From positions 1 to 64,000 of the forward strand of contig JAISHO010000042.1 in the NCBI GenBank assembly GCA_031262485.1: 64,000 nt of DNA. Reading direction: 5' to 3'. The position numbers were made by a program, and so were the translations under genes. Each line of letters opens with the position of its first letter. The first letter of the stretch is position 1. The notes below the pieces were generated by a model. That model was not told the origin of the DNA. It was given only the letters and a program-made list of their open reading frames with translations, and searched no databases. Shown in pieces: positions 48,423-57,795 of this stretch. The DNA is from Propionibacteriaceae bacterium (GTDB lineage: Bacteria > Actinomycetota > Actinomycetes > Propionibacteriales > Propionibacteriaceae).

Positions 48423-49043
48423 TCAGTCCGACTTGGGATGACGGCTGTGATCGATGACGCCTTGGGCGACCTCGCGCATCGACTTGCGCAGGTCCATGGC
48501 CGTCTTCTGAATCCAGCGGAAGGCCTCGGCCTCCGTCATCCCCAACTCCTCTTGGAGGAGGGCTTTGGCCTGATCGACGACCTTGCGGGAGGCTAACCGC
48601 TCTTCGAGATCGGCCGCCTCGGCCTCGACCGCCACCAGTTGGGCGAAACGGGCCTGGGCGATCTCGATGGCGGGGACGACGTCGGAGACGTCGAACGGCT
48701 TGACGACGTAGGCCATGACGCCGGCCTCGCGGGCCCGCTCGATGAGTTCACGTTGGGAGAAGGCCGTCAGCATGACGACCGCGGCGATGCGCTCGGCGGT
48801 GATCGTCTCAGCGGCGGTGATGCCATCCATCTTCGGCATCTTGACATCCATGATGACGACATCGGGATCGAGTTCACGGGCGAGGTCGATGGCTTCCTCG
48901 CCATCGGCCGCTTGGCCGACGACGTCGTACCCCTCGTTGGTCAGCAGTTCGACCAAGTCCAGACGGATGAGCGCCTCATCCTCGGCCACAAGCACACGTG
49001 GCTTGTTCTCATTCTCATTCGGCTTCTTCGTCACGAGACGCAT
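48423..49043 (-). CDS. pdtaR: ANTAR response regulator, PdtaR type
   Basis: 206 residues. Receiver domain (RVLVAEDEALIRLDLVELL; phospho-Asp in PDVVIMDVKMPKMDG; MAYVVKPFDVSD) joined to an ANTAR RNA-binding domain (LEERLASRKVVDQAKALLQEELGMTEAEAFRWIQKTAMD). It should act as a transcription antiterminator on RNA hairpins when phosphorylated by a PdtaS-like kinase, not seen here. The track start at 49226 runs through tRNA-Leu and is wrong. ATG 49043, or GTG 49034 with GGAAG upstream, is the start. Adjacent to polA. Confidence 0.93.
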   Translation of the reverse strand: MRLVTKKPNENENKPRVLVAEDEALIRLDLVELLTNEGYDVVGQAADGEEAIDLARELDPDVVIMDVKMPKMDGITAAETITAERIAAVVMLTAFSQRELIERAREAGVMAYVVKPFDVSDVVPAIEIAQARFAQLVAVEAEAADLEERLASRKVVDQAKALLQEELGMTEAEAFRWIQKTAMDLRKSMREVAQGVIDHSRHPKSD

Positions 49044-49106
49044 TCTTCCACGACTAGGCCCCACACGCACTCTGGAGGGCAGCGAATAAATGAATAACGA
49101 ATATTG

Positions 49107-49189
49107 TACCCGGGAAGGGAGTCGAACCCTCACAGCCTTGCGGCCAGACGGGTTTGAGCCGTCCGCGTATGCCATTCCGCCACCCGGGC
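49107..49189 (-). tRNA. tRNA-Leu (CAA)
   Basis: An 83-nt class II tRNA with a long variable arm. Acceptor GCCCGGG pairs with CCCGGGT (a G1-U72 wobble, slightly unusual). Anticodon loop CTCAAAC gives CAA; the T loop is GGTTCGACTCC. It lies between pyk and pdtaR. Confidence 0.94.
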
Positions 49190-49297
49190 ATGCCCTCAAG
49201 GGTAAGGGCCGGTGACATTCTGCCACGAATCCGCCACCCGGCGCATCTGAGCGCTGAAATCCGCTTGGCGAGGAGACGGCTCAGGTCGCGCCCTCCG

Positions 49298-50713
49298 TCA
49301 ATCGTTCCGGCCGACTTCGTGCACGTAGACGGTGTTCGTCTTGCCGGTGATGCCCATGGGGATGCCGTAGACGACGACGACTTTCTCGCCTGGCTGGCAG
49401 ATCCCGTTCGAGACCAACTGTTCGTCCATGTCGTCGATCATCGGCTCGAGTTGGTAGGCCACCTCGGAGATGAACGAGCGCAACCCCCACACGACGCCGA
49501 GTTCGCGGACGGTCCGTTCCTCCGGGGTGAAGCAGAGGACGGGAATCTTCGTCCGCAAGCGCGCCAGACGACGGGCGGTGTCCCCGCTCGTCGAGAAGCC
49601 GATGATGTGGCTGGCGCCGACCTGGTGGGCGATCTGGGCGGCTCCCCAGGAGACGATCCCGCTGATGGTGTGGGGATCCCAGTGGATCTCGGCGATCTCG
49701 TTGAAGCCGTCCTCCTCGACCGCTTCGATGATCCGCCCCATCGCCTCGATCGCCTCGCCCGGGTAACGCCCGATGCTCGTCTCACCGGAGAGCATGACGG
49801 CGTCGGCGCCATCGAGCACCGCGTTGGCGACATCGGAGACCTCGGCGCGGGTCGGGCGTGGCGCGGTGATCATCGACTCGAGCATCTGGGTGGCGACGAT
49901 GACCGGTTTGGCCCACCGTCTCGCCGAATCGATGATGTGTTTCTGGGCGAGCGGGACGTCCTCGAAGGGCAGTTCGACGCCGAGGTCGCCGCGGGCCACC
50001 ATGACGGCGTCGAAGGCGTCGATGATCTCGCTGAGGTGGTCGAGGGCTTGGGGTTTCTCGATCTTGGCGATGACGGGGCGGCGCACCCCCACCTCGTCCA
50101 TGATGGCGTGGACGGGCAGGATGTCGTCGGCGTTGCGGACGAACGAGAGGGCGATCATGTCGACGTCGTGGGCGAGCGCCCAGCGCAGATCGCTGGCGTC
50201 CTTGTCGGAGAGCGCCGGCACCGAGACGGGCACCCCGGGCAGATTGATGCCCTTGTGATCGCTGACCGGCCCGCCGACGACGACGCGGGTGACGACGTCG
50301 GTGTCGGTCACCTCGGTGACGCACAGTTCGACGCGCCCGTCGTCGATGAGGATCCGCTCCCCCGCTTGGACGTCCTGCGGCAAGGTTTTCAGCGTCGTCG
50401 AGGCCCGGTGGACGTCGCCGAGCATCGTCTCCGTCGTGATGGTGAACGTCGCCCCGTCGGCCAGGGTGACAGGCCCATTGGCGAATCGACCGAGGCGGAT
50501 CTTCGGCCCCTGGAGATCGGCGAAGACGGTGATGATCCGACCGGTCCTGGCCGAGGCCTCACGCAGGTCCTTGAGGTTGGCCTCGTGGCCGGCATGGTCG
50601 CCATGGCTCATGTTCATCCGGGCGACGTCGAGGCCGGCGGTGATGAGATCGCAGAGACGGTCGGCTCCGCTCGTGGCCGGGCCTAGGGTGCAAACGATCT
50701 TGGCTCTTCGCAT
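49298..50713 (-). CDS. pyk: Pyruvate kinase
   Basis: A 471-residue glycolytic enzyme making pyruvate and ATP from PEP and ADP. MRRAKIVCTLGPATSG start, active-site ARMNMSHGDH, ADLQGPKIRLG, the catalytic Lys in IAKIEKPQAL, MVARGDLGVELP and MLSGETSIGRYP. The C-terminal allosteric domain is complete (GISTSGDTARRLARLR-like FSTSGDTARRLARLR). Monocistronic or followed by tRNA-Leu. Confidence 0.97.
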   Translation of the reverse strand: MRRAKIVCTLGPATSGADRLCDLITAGLDVARMNMSHGDHAGHEANLKDLREASARTGRIITVFADLQGPKIRLGRFANGPVTLADGATFTITTETMLGDVHRASTTLKTLPQDVQAGERILIDDGRVELCVTEVTDTDVVTRVVVGGPVSDHKGINLPGVPVSVPALSDKDASDLRWALAHDVDMIALSFVRNADDILPVHAIMDEVGVRRPVIAKIEKPQALDHLSEIIDAFDAVMVARGDLGVELPFEDVPLAQKHIIDSARRWAKPVIVATQMLESMITAPRPTRAEVSDVANAVLDGADAVMLSGETSIGRYPGEAIEAMGRIIEAVEEDGFNEIAEIHWDPHTISGIVSWGAAQIAHQVGASHIIGFSTSGDTARRLARLRTKIPVLCFTPEERTVRELGVVWGLRSFISEVAYQLEPMIDDMDEQLVSNGICQPGEKVVVVYGIPMGITGKTNTVYVHEVGRND

Positions 50714-50749
50714 GACGACAAGCTTAGAGGTCGCGACACCGGGAATTTT

Positions 50750-51673
50750 TCAGTGATTCCTGACGAGTTCGAGGCTGTCGCGCAAATCAGCTGGATATTC
50801 CGAGGTGAAACGCATGGCCCGACCGGTGACGGGATGGTGGAGCGCCAACTCGACGGCGTGGAGCCACTGGCGTCGGAGTCCGAGCCGGGCGGCCAGGGTG
50901 GGGTCGGCGCCATAGAGGAGATCGCCGGCGCAGGGATGGTGGATCGCCGACATATGAACGCGGATTTGGTGTGTTCGCCCCGTCTCGAGGTGGACTTCGA
51001 GGAGGGTCGCAGCCCGGTGCGCTTCGAGCGTGGCGTAGTGGGTGACGCTGGGGCGGCCGTCGCGGGTGATGGCCATCTTCCACTCGGGGCCGCGGTCGTG
51101 GCCGATGGGGGCGTCGATCGTGCCGGTGAGCGGATCGGGATAGCCCTGGACGAGGGCGTGGTAGATCTTCTCGACCGTCCGGTCACGGAAAGCTTGCTTG
51201 AGGACGCTGTAGGCGATCTCCGACTTGGCGACGACCATGACGCCGGAGGTGCCGACGTCAAGGCGCTGGACGATGCCCTGCCGTTCGGGCGGCCCCGAGG
51301 TGGAGATCCGGAAACCGGCCGCGGCCAGATGGCCGACGACGCTGGGGCCGTCCCAGCCGACGCTGGGGTGGGCCGCCACCGCGGCAGGTTTGTCGACGAC
51401 GACGATGTCGTCATCGTCGTAGAGGATGCCCATGCCATCGGCCAGTTGAGGACGAACCGTCACCGGCATGGGAGCGGGCGCCGCTTCCTCGACGACTTCG
51501 AGGAGGGCCCCGGCGTGGACCCGGGCTGATTTGGCGACGACGACGCCGTCGAGGGTGAGCCCGCCGTTGAGGGCGACCCGGTCGATCCGCGAACGGCTCA
51601 TGCCCGTCATCCGGGTGGCCGCGACATCGACCCGCTCTCCGTCGAGGCCGTCCGGGACGACTGCGATCGCCAT
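50750..51673 (-). CDS. RluD-type ribosomal RNA/tRNA pseudouridine synthase
   Basis: 307 residues. An N-terminal S4 RNA-binding domain ([31 protein letters not shown] is in this region) is followed by a catalytic domain with the active Asp in [17 protein letters not shown]. RluD/RluA-family enzymes convert U to pseudouridine in 23S rRNA or other RNA; the exact target is not predictable. It follows lspA with stop/start overlap (51673), the standard lspA-rluD arrangement. Confidence 0.92.
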   Translation of the reverse strand: MAIAVVPDGLDGERVDVAATRMTGMSRSRIDRVALNGGLTLDGVVVAKSARVHAGALLEVVEEAAPAPMPVTVRPQLADGMGILYDDDDIVVVDKPAAVAAHPSVGWDGPSVVGHLAAAGFRISTSGPPERQGIVQRLDVGTSGVMVVAKSEIAYSVLKQAFRDRTVEKIYHALVQGYPDPLTGTIDAPIGHDRGPEWKMAITRDGRPSVTHYATLEAHRAATLLEVHLETGRTHQIRVHMSAIHHPCAGDLLYGADPTLAARLGLRRQWLHAVELALHHPVTGRAMRFTSEYPADLRDSLELVRNH

Positions 51674-52326
51674 CAGCGCTCCCTGGGCCCGGGTGCGGCT
51701 TCTTCGGAGACCGCATCGGTGGCGCGGTCGGCCGATCCGCCGCGACCGCCCTGAACTGTCGTCCGCGCGTCGTCCGTGGTGGTCTCAGCGGCGCCCTCGA
51801 CGGCGTTCTCGTCCTCGACCAGGGAGACGCCGTCCTTCTCCTCGTTCTTGCCCTCGACGAGGGTGTAAACGATGGTCGCCACCGCGACGCAGGTGAGGAA
51901 GATGTCGGCGACGTTGAAGACGGCGAAATATTTCAGGGCGATGAAGTCGATGACGTGACCGTGGAAATGGGCCGGTTCCCGGATGATGCGGTCGATGAGG
52001 TTGCCGACGACCCCGGCCAAGGCGAAACCGGCAATGATGGCCCATCCCCGGGTGTTGATGCGCGGAATCCCCCAGATGACGATGGCGGCCGCGGCGACGG
52101 CGGCGAGGATCGTGAAGACGACGGTGAACTGTTCCCCGGCGGAGAAGGCCGCTCCGGGGTTGCGGACGAGGCGAAACGTGAGGACGTCGCCGATGAGCGA
52201 TATCGTCCGTCCGCCGCTCAGGTAGTGAAGAGCGATGGCTTTCGTCGCCTGGTCGAGGGCGACGCCGACCACAGCGAGGACGACGGCGACGACACGGAGT
52301 GTGCGACGGGCCGCGGGGACGCTCAA
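51673..52326 (-). CDS. lspA: Lipoprotein signal peptidase
   Basis: 217 residues with four membrane helices. Catalytic aspartates in [11 protein letters not shown] and [13 protein letters not shown]; the N-terminal helix ends DQATKAIAL and the conserved NPGAAFS follows. It removes signal peptides from prolipoproteins such as the binding protein at 10.4 kb. After the last helix is an unusually long polar tail of about 60 residues. The track ORF to 52746 overlaps the TraR-like gene; a TTG at 52326, preceded by GGTGAGAGG, is the likely start. Confidence 0.9.
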   Translation of the reverse strand: MSVPAARRTLRVVAVVLAVVGVALDQATKAIALHYLSGGRTISLIGDVLTFRLVRNPGAAFSAGEQFTVVFTILAAVAAAAIVIWGIPRINTRGWAIIAGFALAGVVGNLIDRIIREPAHFHGHVIDFIALKYFAVFNVADIFLTCVAVATIVYTLVEGKNEEKDGVSLVEDENAVEGAAETTTDDARTTVQGGRGGSADRATDAVSEEAAPGPRER

Positions 52327-52330
52327 CCTC

Positions 52331-52774
52331 TCACCGCCGCTCGGTGCGTTGCTTGCAGCTGACACACATCGTGGCCCGGGGGAAGACCTGGAGACGGGCT
52401 TTGCCAATGGGGCATCCGCAGACCTCGCAGACCCCATACTTGCCCTCGTCGAAAAGCTTGAGCGCCAATTGCCCCTGCTCAAGGAGAGTGCGGGCGTTGG
52501 CGGCCAAGGACATCTCTTGATCACGTTCAAAATTGGACGACCCGACATCGGCTGGATCACGCCCCGTGCCCTCAGTGCCCTCGTCGAGGAGACGACGCAG
52601 ATCGGCCTCGGACTGAGCGATCTTGCGTTCCATCTGATCGATATCGGCTTGGAGCTCGGCGCGGATCTCGGCGAGCTCCTCATCCGTCCACGGGTCCTCG
52701 CCCTCGGCCACCGGAATCGCCGAAGTGTTCGTGGGGACCGTCTCATCCGATGAATTCTTGCGTGACATCGTCAC
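52331..52774 (-). CDS. DksA/TraR-type zinc-finger protein
   Basis: About 147 residues. A long acidic coiled coil (DEELAEIRAELQADIDQMERKIAQSEADLRRL) precedes the four-cysteine zinc finger CEVCGCPIG...CVSCK. Actinobacterial members next to lspA probably bind RNA polymerase through its secondary channel; no direct function is proven. GTG at 52774 is 8 nt after AAGGAGG, a better spacing than ATG 52768. The Shine-Dalgarno is folded in a hairpin. The lspA start follows 4 bp past its stop. Confidence 0.87.
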   Translation of the reverse strand: MTMSRKNSSDETVPTNTSAIPVAEGEDPWTDEELAEIRAELQADIDQMERKIAQSEADLRRLLDEGTEGTGRDPADVGSSNFERDQEMSLAANARTLLEQGQLALKLFDEGKYGVCEVCGCPIGKARLQVFPRATMCVSCKQRTERR

Positions 52775-52788
52775 AGGAGACACCTCCT
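52775..52788 (-). promoter_or_regulatory. Hairpin containing the Shine-Dalgarno of the TraR-like gene
   Basis: On the minus strand AGGAG-GTGT-CTCCT is a perfect 5-bp stem with a 4-nt loop; AGGAG is the ribosome-binding site and the start codon follows at once. It could limit translation. Confidence 0.6.
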
Positions 52789-53000
52789 TGAATCGAGCGC
52801 CGACGCACCACACAGACTCAGTGGGCGATTGTTATTGGCAGATGTTAGTGCCTTCTTTTTATTTGTTTGAGAGTAACGCTCAGTGGCGTTGTCCGCCACT
52901 TCGACACAAAAAATGACACCACCGGGAAAAGACGGAGCCGTATAGCACGCCGTTCCGCCCGGAGAGTACCCCCAGACGGAACGGCATTGATGGTTCGTTG

Positions 53001-54302
53001 TCACTTATTGAGCAGAGCGTCGAGACGCGGCGTCTCGGACGACTGGTCGCCGGCCCATTCGCTGGCCGAGCGAGCATTGCCCTGAAGCAACTCAGGCGTG
53101 GTGTCAGGACGGAACTGGTACGTCTCAAGACGCTCGATCTGGCTCTGGAGGTACCCCGTCATCGTCTGGCGGAAGCTCTTCTCATAAGCACGGAGCTTGT
53201 CGACCTTGCCGAGGAGGTCGTCGCGTTCGACCTCGAGGCCCTGGAAAAGTTCGGCCCGGCGAGTGGCGACCTCGACATCGATGCTGCCGGCGCGGGTCTG
53301 CGCTTCCTGGATGAGCCGCTCGGCGTTGACCCGAGCTTCGGAATCGATCCGGTCGGCCCGCGTCTTGGCGTCGGTCGTGATGGCTTGAGCCGACTTCGAC
53401 GCCTGGTCGAGGCGCTGCTGAGCCTCGTCGCTGCTGCGTCGGGTCAATTCGTCGGCCGTCGCCTTGGCCTGCATCGTCACCTGTTCAGCGTGCCGGTCGG
53501 CCTCGGACTTGACCCGGGAGACGTAGTCGTCAGCCTCGGACTTGGCCCGACGGATCGACACTTCAGATTCTTGCGTCATCCGCGAAGCCTCAAGTTTGGC
53601 TTCGTTGACGAGTTTGTCGGCCGTCTCGTTGGCGACCTGGATCGTCCGGGCGGCGACCGTTCCGGCTTCGGCCGACGTCATCGCGGCCGGGGCTTGGGCG
53701 GAGGCCCGCGCCTGTGCCGCCAGTTGATCGACCTGATCGCGCAGGTGAGCGTTCTCGTTGTTGAGATGAGCGTTCTCGTTGCTGAGGCGGGCGATCTCCT
53801 GCTGCGACTGGCCGGCTTGCGACTGGCCACGGCGAGCGTCGTCGGCGTCGCGCCGGGCGTTGTCAGCCTCACGGCGGGCGTCGTCGGCGTCGCGCCGGGA
53901 CTCGCTCAGCTCTCGCTTGATCCGAGCCAGCTCGTCAGCCATGCCCTGATCGTCGCCGACATGGGACTGGGCGGAGAGGAGTTCGTTGTTGAGATGGTCG
54001 TTCTCCGACTGGAGGCGAGAAAGTTCATTGCGGAGTTGGTTGTTCTCGCCACGATATTGGTTGGCCTCCATCTGCTGACGGCCGGCCTCGTCACGCCAAT
54101 GCTCGAGCTCTCGGGTGTCGACGCCACCGCCGCCACCACCACCGGAGGCGGCCTGCTGACGCAACGCCTCGTTCTCCTCAGTGAGCGTCGCTATCGTTGC
54201 TTCTACCTTGTCGACGAAGATGTCGACGTCGGTGACCTCATACCCATTCCGGCGCGACATATGAAAGCGCGTTTTTCGCACTTCATCTAGCGTCATCGTC
54301 AT
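53001..54302 (-). CDS. wag31: DivIVA/Wag31 polar growth protein
   Basis: A 433-residue coiled-coil protein. The N-terminal DivIVA domain is clear (TLDEVRKTRFHMSRRNGYEVTDVDIFVDKVEATIATL) and binds curved membrane at the poles. Then comes a Gly run, a highly charged heptad region with repeated RRDADDARR units, and a second coiled coil ending in QSSETPRLDALLNK. It recruits the wall synthesis machinery for tip extension. It is longer than Wag31 of mycobacteria. The track start at 54326 adds 8 residues; ATG 54302 or 54296 begins the family N-terminus. Confidence 0.95.
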   Translation of the reverse strand: MTMTLDEVRKTRFHMSRRNGYEVTDVDIFVDKVEATIATLTEENEALRQQAASGGGGGGGVDTRELEHWRDEAGRQQMEANQYRGENNQLRNELSRLQSENDHLNNELLSAQSHVGDDQGMADELARIKRELSESRRDADDARREADNARRDADDARRGQSQAGQSQQEIARLSNENAHLNNENAHLRDQVDQLAAQARASAQAPAAMTSAEAGTVAARTIQVANETADKLVNEAKLEASRMTQESEVSIRRAKSEADDYVSRVKSEADRHAEQVTMQAKATADELTRRSSDEAQQRLDQASKSAQAITTDAKTRADRIDSEARVNAERLIQEAQTRAGSIDVEVATRRAELFQGLEVERDDLLGKVDKLRAYEKSFRQTMTGYLQSQIERLETYQFRPDTTPELLQGNARSASEWAGDQSSETPRLDALLNK

Positions 54303-54544
54303 CGGCGCAACCCCAATCAGCAGCAAACGGACACACCAGGCAACGGGACCACCGAGTGAATCCTGAGAATTTGATAAGCATCGCCAAGGCTAGCGCAGCC
54401 TCGTTCCGACCTCAAGAGGTTGATGATTCATCGCAACTCATCGTCAACCTCACCGCTCAATCACGGGGAGAACCGGGGCGAAGTCGCTGTCTCCAGCGGC
54501 CTCTTACGCTATCTCAAACGATCGCTTCCCAACGACAAAGCAGA
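54303..54544. other. yggT-divIVA intergenic region
   Basis: 242 bp without a gene. It holds an inverted repeat, GAGGTTGA (54416-54423) with TCAACCTC (54444-54451), and presumably a separate divIVA promoter on the minus strand. Confidence 0.45.
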
Positions 54545-54841
54545 CTACACCCTGAAAAAAACCAAAGAGACGACTCTTGTCAATATGAGGATGATGAGGA
54601 AAAAGACGAGGACGGACATGTCGAGGGCGACCCGGCCGACCCGCAGCGGTTTGACGAAACGGCGCAACAGTTTGAGCGGAGGATCCGTCACCGTGTAGAC
54701 CGTCTCGGCGATGACGAGCATGACGCCCTTGGGCGTCCACTCCGGATTGATGAGCTCAACCCACGAGAGGATGACCCGAATGATGAGGATCCACTGGATG
54801 ACGACGAGGAACGCCGCCAGTATCAACCCGACGAGTTGCAT
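54545..54841 (-). CDS. yggT: YggT-family membrane protein
   Basis: 98 residues with two main membrane helices (LVGLILAAFLVVIQWILIIRV and SVLVFFLIILILTRVVSLVFF). Between them is the YggT signature, TDPPLKLLRRFVKPLRVG. It is a conserved partner gene of sepF in dcw clusters and may help localise division or osmotic functions; the mechanism is unknown. It is 31 bp after sepF. Confidence 0.92.
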   Translation of the reverse strand: MQLVGLILAAFLVVIQWILIIRVILSWVELINPEWTPKGVMLVIAETVYTVTDPPLKLLRRFVKPLRVGRVALDMSVLVFFLIILILTRVVSLVFFRV

Positions 54842-54872
54842 GCAGGCTCCGTATCGTCATTGGCGCGAAAAC

Positions 54873-55427
54873 TCAGGCGCTGACCGCCTCGCCCTTGGCG
54901 AGGGCCTCCTGCTTATCGAGATCGGTCAGCTTGACCCTTGCTGGAGTCAGAAGATACACCCGCTGGGTGATCGGCTCCAATTTCCCTCCGGTGATGAGCG
55001 CCATGCCGGCGGAGAAATCGATGAGACGTTGGCCTTGGGCGTGATCGGTGTTCGTGAGATTGAGGATGACAGGCGTCCCCTCCGCGAAGACCTCTCTGAT
55101 GGCGGCCACCTCGGCGAAAGTTTTGGGATGCATGTGGACGATCTCGTCGGGGGGAACCTGCGTGACCACCCGGGGGCGACGCGAGTCGATCGGCGTGACC
55201 GTCGAGGAGCGGACCGAACGACGGTCGAACGAGCGTGATTGCTCCTCGACCGGTGTGGAGACGAGCTCCGTGGCCTCCCCTGTCAGCTCTCCGGTGTCGT
55301 TGATTCCCATCACGCCGGATTCCTCCATGTCACCACCGCCCATCTCTTCGTCGAAATAGTCGTCCTCTTCGTAGCTCGGGTTTGGCCCGAACACCCACTG
55401 GGTCGCCCTGCTCAACAGACCAGCCAT
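54873..55427 (-). CDS. sepF: SepF division protein
   Basis: 184 residues. The N-terminal amphipathic helix MAGLLSRATQWVFG binds membrane, an acidic linker follows, and the C-terminal SepF domain (VHMHPKTFAEVAAIREVFAEGTPVILNLTN ... RLIDFSAGMALITGG) dimerises and tethers FtsZ. SepF is essential in Actinobacteria lacking FtsA/ZipA. It precedes yggT; the usual yggS gene between pgeF and sepF is missing. Confidence 0.95.
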   Translation of the reverse strand: MAGLLSRATQWVFGPNPSYEEDDYFDEEMGGGDMEESGVMGINDTGELTGEATELVSTPVEEQSRSFDRRSVRSSTVTPIDSRRPRVVTQVPPDEIVHMHPKTFAEVAAIREVFAEGTPVILNLTNTDHAQGQRLIDFSAGMALITGGKLEPITQRVYLLTPARVKLTDLDKQEALAKGEAVSA

Positions 55428-55565
55428 CTTTTCTCCTTGCCTCAGTGCGTCCGTCGTCGTGTGGACGCGGCGGCCACGTGGTGAGGTTAGCGGTGGTCAG
55501 CGGCGATCATGGGGAGGCGGAGACGCGCCACGCCGGAGAATTTCAAAAATGGGAAATGAATAGGG

Positions 55566-56456
55566 TTATCGAAGCCAGATGAGCCCGGCCGATCGACCGG
55601 TGGCCGGGCCGTCGCGGCGGTGGGAGAAGAAGTGGGCGTCTTCGGCAGTGCAGGGATCATGCCGGTGGACCCGACAGCCTTCGGCCCTCAGGAGGGCCTC
55701 GGCGCCCGCTCCCAGGTCGAGGGCCGCGGTACCCGCTCGCGTGGCGGCTCGGGTGGCGGGGATGGCCTTCCAGCCGGCCTGAGCCATGTCTGGGGGGACC
55801 TCGTAGCAGGCGCCGCAGATGTGCGGGCCGATCCAGGCGGTGATCGTCGACGCGCCAGCGTCGCGCATCGCCGCGACAGTGTTTTCGAGCACCCCGGCGA
55901 ACAACCCGGCCCGCCCGGCGTGGGCCGCTCCGATGACGCCGGCGGCGGGATCGGCCAGGAGGACGGGGAGACAATCGGCCACCCGGATGCACAGCGCGAC
56001 GCTAGGGCGGGTCGTCACCAAGGCGTCGGCCCGGCCCCAGGAGGGCGGCTGGGACGCCCCGGAATCGTCAGATCGCCTCTGCCGCCCGCCACCCGGCTCG
56101 TCGGCTCCCCCAGGGACGGTCTTAGTCGAAGGTCCGAAGACCGGGGAGGAAGAGGAAGACGTCGCCGCCGGGATCGTCGCAGTCCCATGTTCCGGGGGCA
56201 CGACGATGACCTCGGCGCCGTGGACTTGGGTCACGCAGACGATGCGGCTCGTCCCGCTAGCCGAACGAACCCGTTCTAGGTTGGTGGCGACAGCGGCGGG
56301 ATCGTCACCCGTCGACGTGGCGAGATCGAGTGAATCGTAGGGAGCGCGGCTGACTCCCCCGCCCCGGGCGGTGAAGCCGAGGCCAACCCGCTCGGGAGCG
56401 GCCGGGGCGAGGGGGAAGATCGCGGAGAACGAAGGGTGGGAGGGATCCGAGGTCAC
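55566..56456 (-). CDS. pgeF: PgeF/YfiH-type laccase-domain protein
   Basis: A 296-residue CNF1/YfiH-like protein. Metal-ligand motifs [28 protein letters not shown] and [10 protein letters not shown] are present; the usual Trp after HAG is replaced. E. coli YfiH edits wrongly built muropeptides (L-Ser for L-Ala). A low-complexity Ser/Pro/Gly insertion of roughly 40 residues lies between VHG and ADALVTT. The gene overlaps ftsZ by 4 bp (ATGA), its normal place. Confidence 0.9.
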   Translation of the reverse strand: MTSDPSHPSFSAIFPLAPAAPERVGLGFTARGGGVSRAPYDSLDLATSTGDDPAAVATNLERVRSASGTSRIVCVTQVHGAEVIVVPPEHGTATIPAATSSSSSPVFGPSTKTVPGGADEPGGGRQRRSDDSGASQPPSWGRADALVTTRPSVALCIRVADCLPVLLADPAAGVIGAAHAGRAGLFAGVLENTVAAMRDAGASTITAWIGPHICGACYEVPPDMAQAGWKAIPATRAATRAGTAALDLGAGAEALLRAEGCRVHRHDPCTAEDAHFFSHRRDGPATGRSAGLIWLR

Positions 56457-57580
56457 TGCAAGAAGATATCGGGCAGGCTGAAGGGATCCTCTTCTTCCTT
56501 GGTGGCGACTCCGGGGGCCGATTCGATGACGACGGGGGCCTGCTTCGGTTTCGCGATCGGGGCCTGCTGCTTCGGCTCACGGGATTCCCGGGGCGGCGTC
56601 GCGACACGGGAAAGGGTCGGGCGGCCAGCCGGACGCCCATCGAACCCGGCGGCGATGACGGTGACGCGGACCTCGTCGCCGAGGGCGTCGTCGATCGTCG
56701 TGCCGACGATGATCTTGGCCTCGTCGTCGGCGGCCTGGCGGATCAACTCGGCCGCCGTCGAGATTTCGAACAGGCCGAGGTCGGAGCCGCCGGCGATCGA
56801 GAGGAGGACGCCGTGGGCGCCTTCCATGCTCGATTCGAGCAAGGGCGAGGAGATCGCCATCTCGGCGGCTTCCTGGGCCCGGTCGTCGCCGCGCGAGGAG
56901 CCGATGCCCATGAGGGCGGAGCCGGTGTTGGAGAGGACCGTTTTGACGTCGGCGAAGTCGACGTTGATGAGGCCGGGGGTGGTGATGAGGTTCGAGATGC
57001 CCTCGACGCCCTGGGTCAGCACCTGATCGGCTTGTTTGAAGGCGTCGAGCGCGGTGATCCGCATGTCGGCGCCCTGAAGGAGTTTGTCGTTGGGGATGAC
57101 GATGAGGGTGTCGACCTCTTCACGCAAGGTGACGATGCCCTCCTCGGCGACGTCGGCGCGGCTCTTGCCCTCGAAGCTGAAGGGGCGGGTCACGACGCCG
57201 ACGGTGAGGGCCCCGAGCGAACGGGCGATCCGGGCGACGACCGGAGCCCCGCCGGTGCCGGTGCCACCCCCCTCTCCGGCGGTGACGAAGACCATGTCGG
57301 AACCCCGCAGGACCTCCTCGATCTCCTCGGCGTGGTCCTCGGCGGCCTTCTTCCCCTTCTCCGGGTCGGCGCCCGCGCCCAACCCCCGGGTGAGATCGCG
57401 GCCGATGTCGAGCTTGACGTCGGCGTCGCTCATGAGGAGCGCCTGGGCGTCCGTGTTGACGGCGATGAACTCGACGCCCCGGACTTCGGCGTCGATCATC
57501 CGGTTGACGGCATTGACACCACCGCCGCCGACGCCGACGACCTTGATGACTGCCAAGTAGTTCTGTGATGCGCTTGTCAC
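56453..57580 (-). CDS. ftsZ: Cell division GTPase FtsZ
   Basis: A 375-residue tubulin-like GTPase. [15 protein letters not shown], the tubulin signature [16 protein letters not shown] and the T7 loop [11 protein letters not shown] are intact. The C-terminal linker is short and ends [11 protein letters not shown], the peptide that binds SepF/FtsW. GTG 57580 with GGTGAGG upstream is the start; the track ORF adds 19 residues. It forms the Z ring at midcell. Confidence 0.97.
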   Translation of the reverse strand: MTSASQNYLAVIKVVGVGGGGVNAVNRMIDAEVRGVEFIAVNTDAQALLMSDADVKLDIGRDLTRGLGAGADPEKGKKAAEDHAEEIEEVLRGSDMVFVTAGEGGGTGTGGAPVVARIARSLGALTVGVVTRPFSFEGKSRADVAEEGIVTLREEVDTLIVIPNDKLLQGADMRITALDAFKQADQVLTQGVEGISNLITTPGLINVDFADVKTVLSNTGSALMGIGSSRGDDRAQEAAEMAISSPLLESSMEGAHGVLLSIAGGSDLGLFEISTAAELIRQAADDEAKIIVGTTIDDALGDEVRVTVIAAGFDGRPAGRPTLSRVATPPRESREPKQQAPIAKPKQAPVVIESAPGVATKEEEDPFSLPDIFLQ

Positions 57581-57795
57581 AAGTCGAACCTCACCTACTG
57601 CGGGATGATCGGGGGGAAAGACCGGGTGGGAATGCACGGGGCAGTCCTGAAAAGCCTAACCTTCCCAGACAGGCTACGAGACGTCGAGGGGAAAACGGCG
57701 AAGTGACACGCGACGCGCCGTACTCTCAAGCCGCACTCGAGGGTCTGCCGACGTCACCCCTTTCTTTCGTCGGATCGGTCGCGCCCTGTCGTCGC

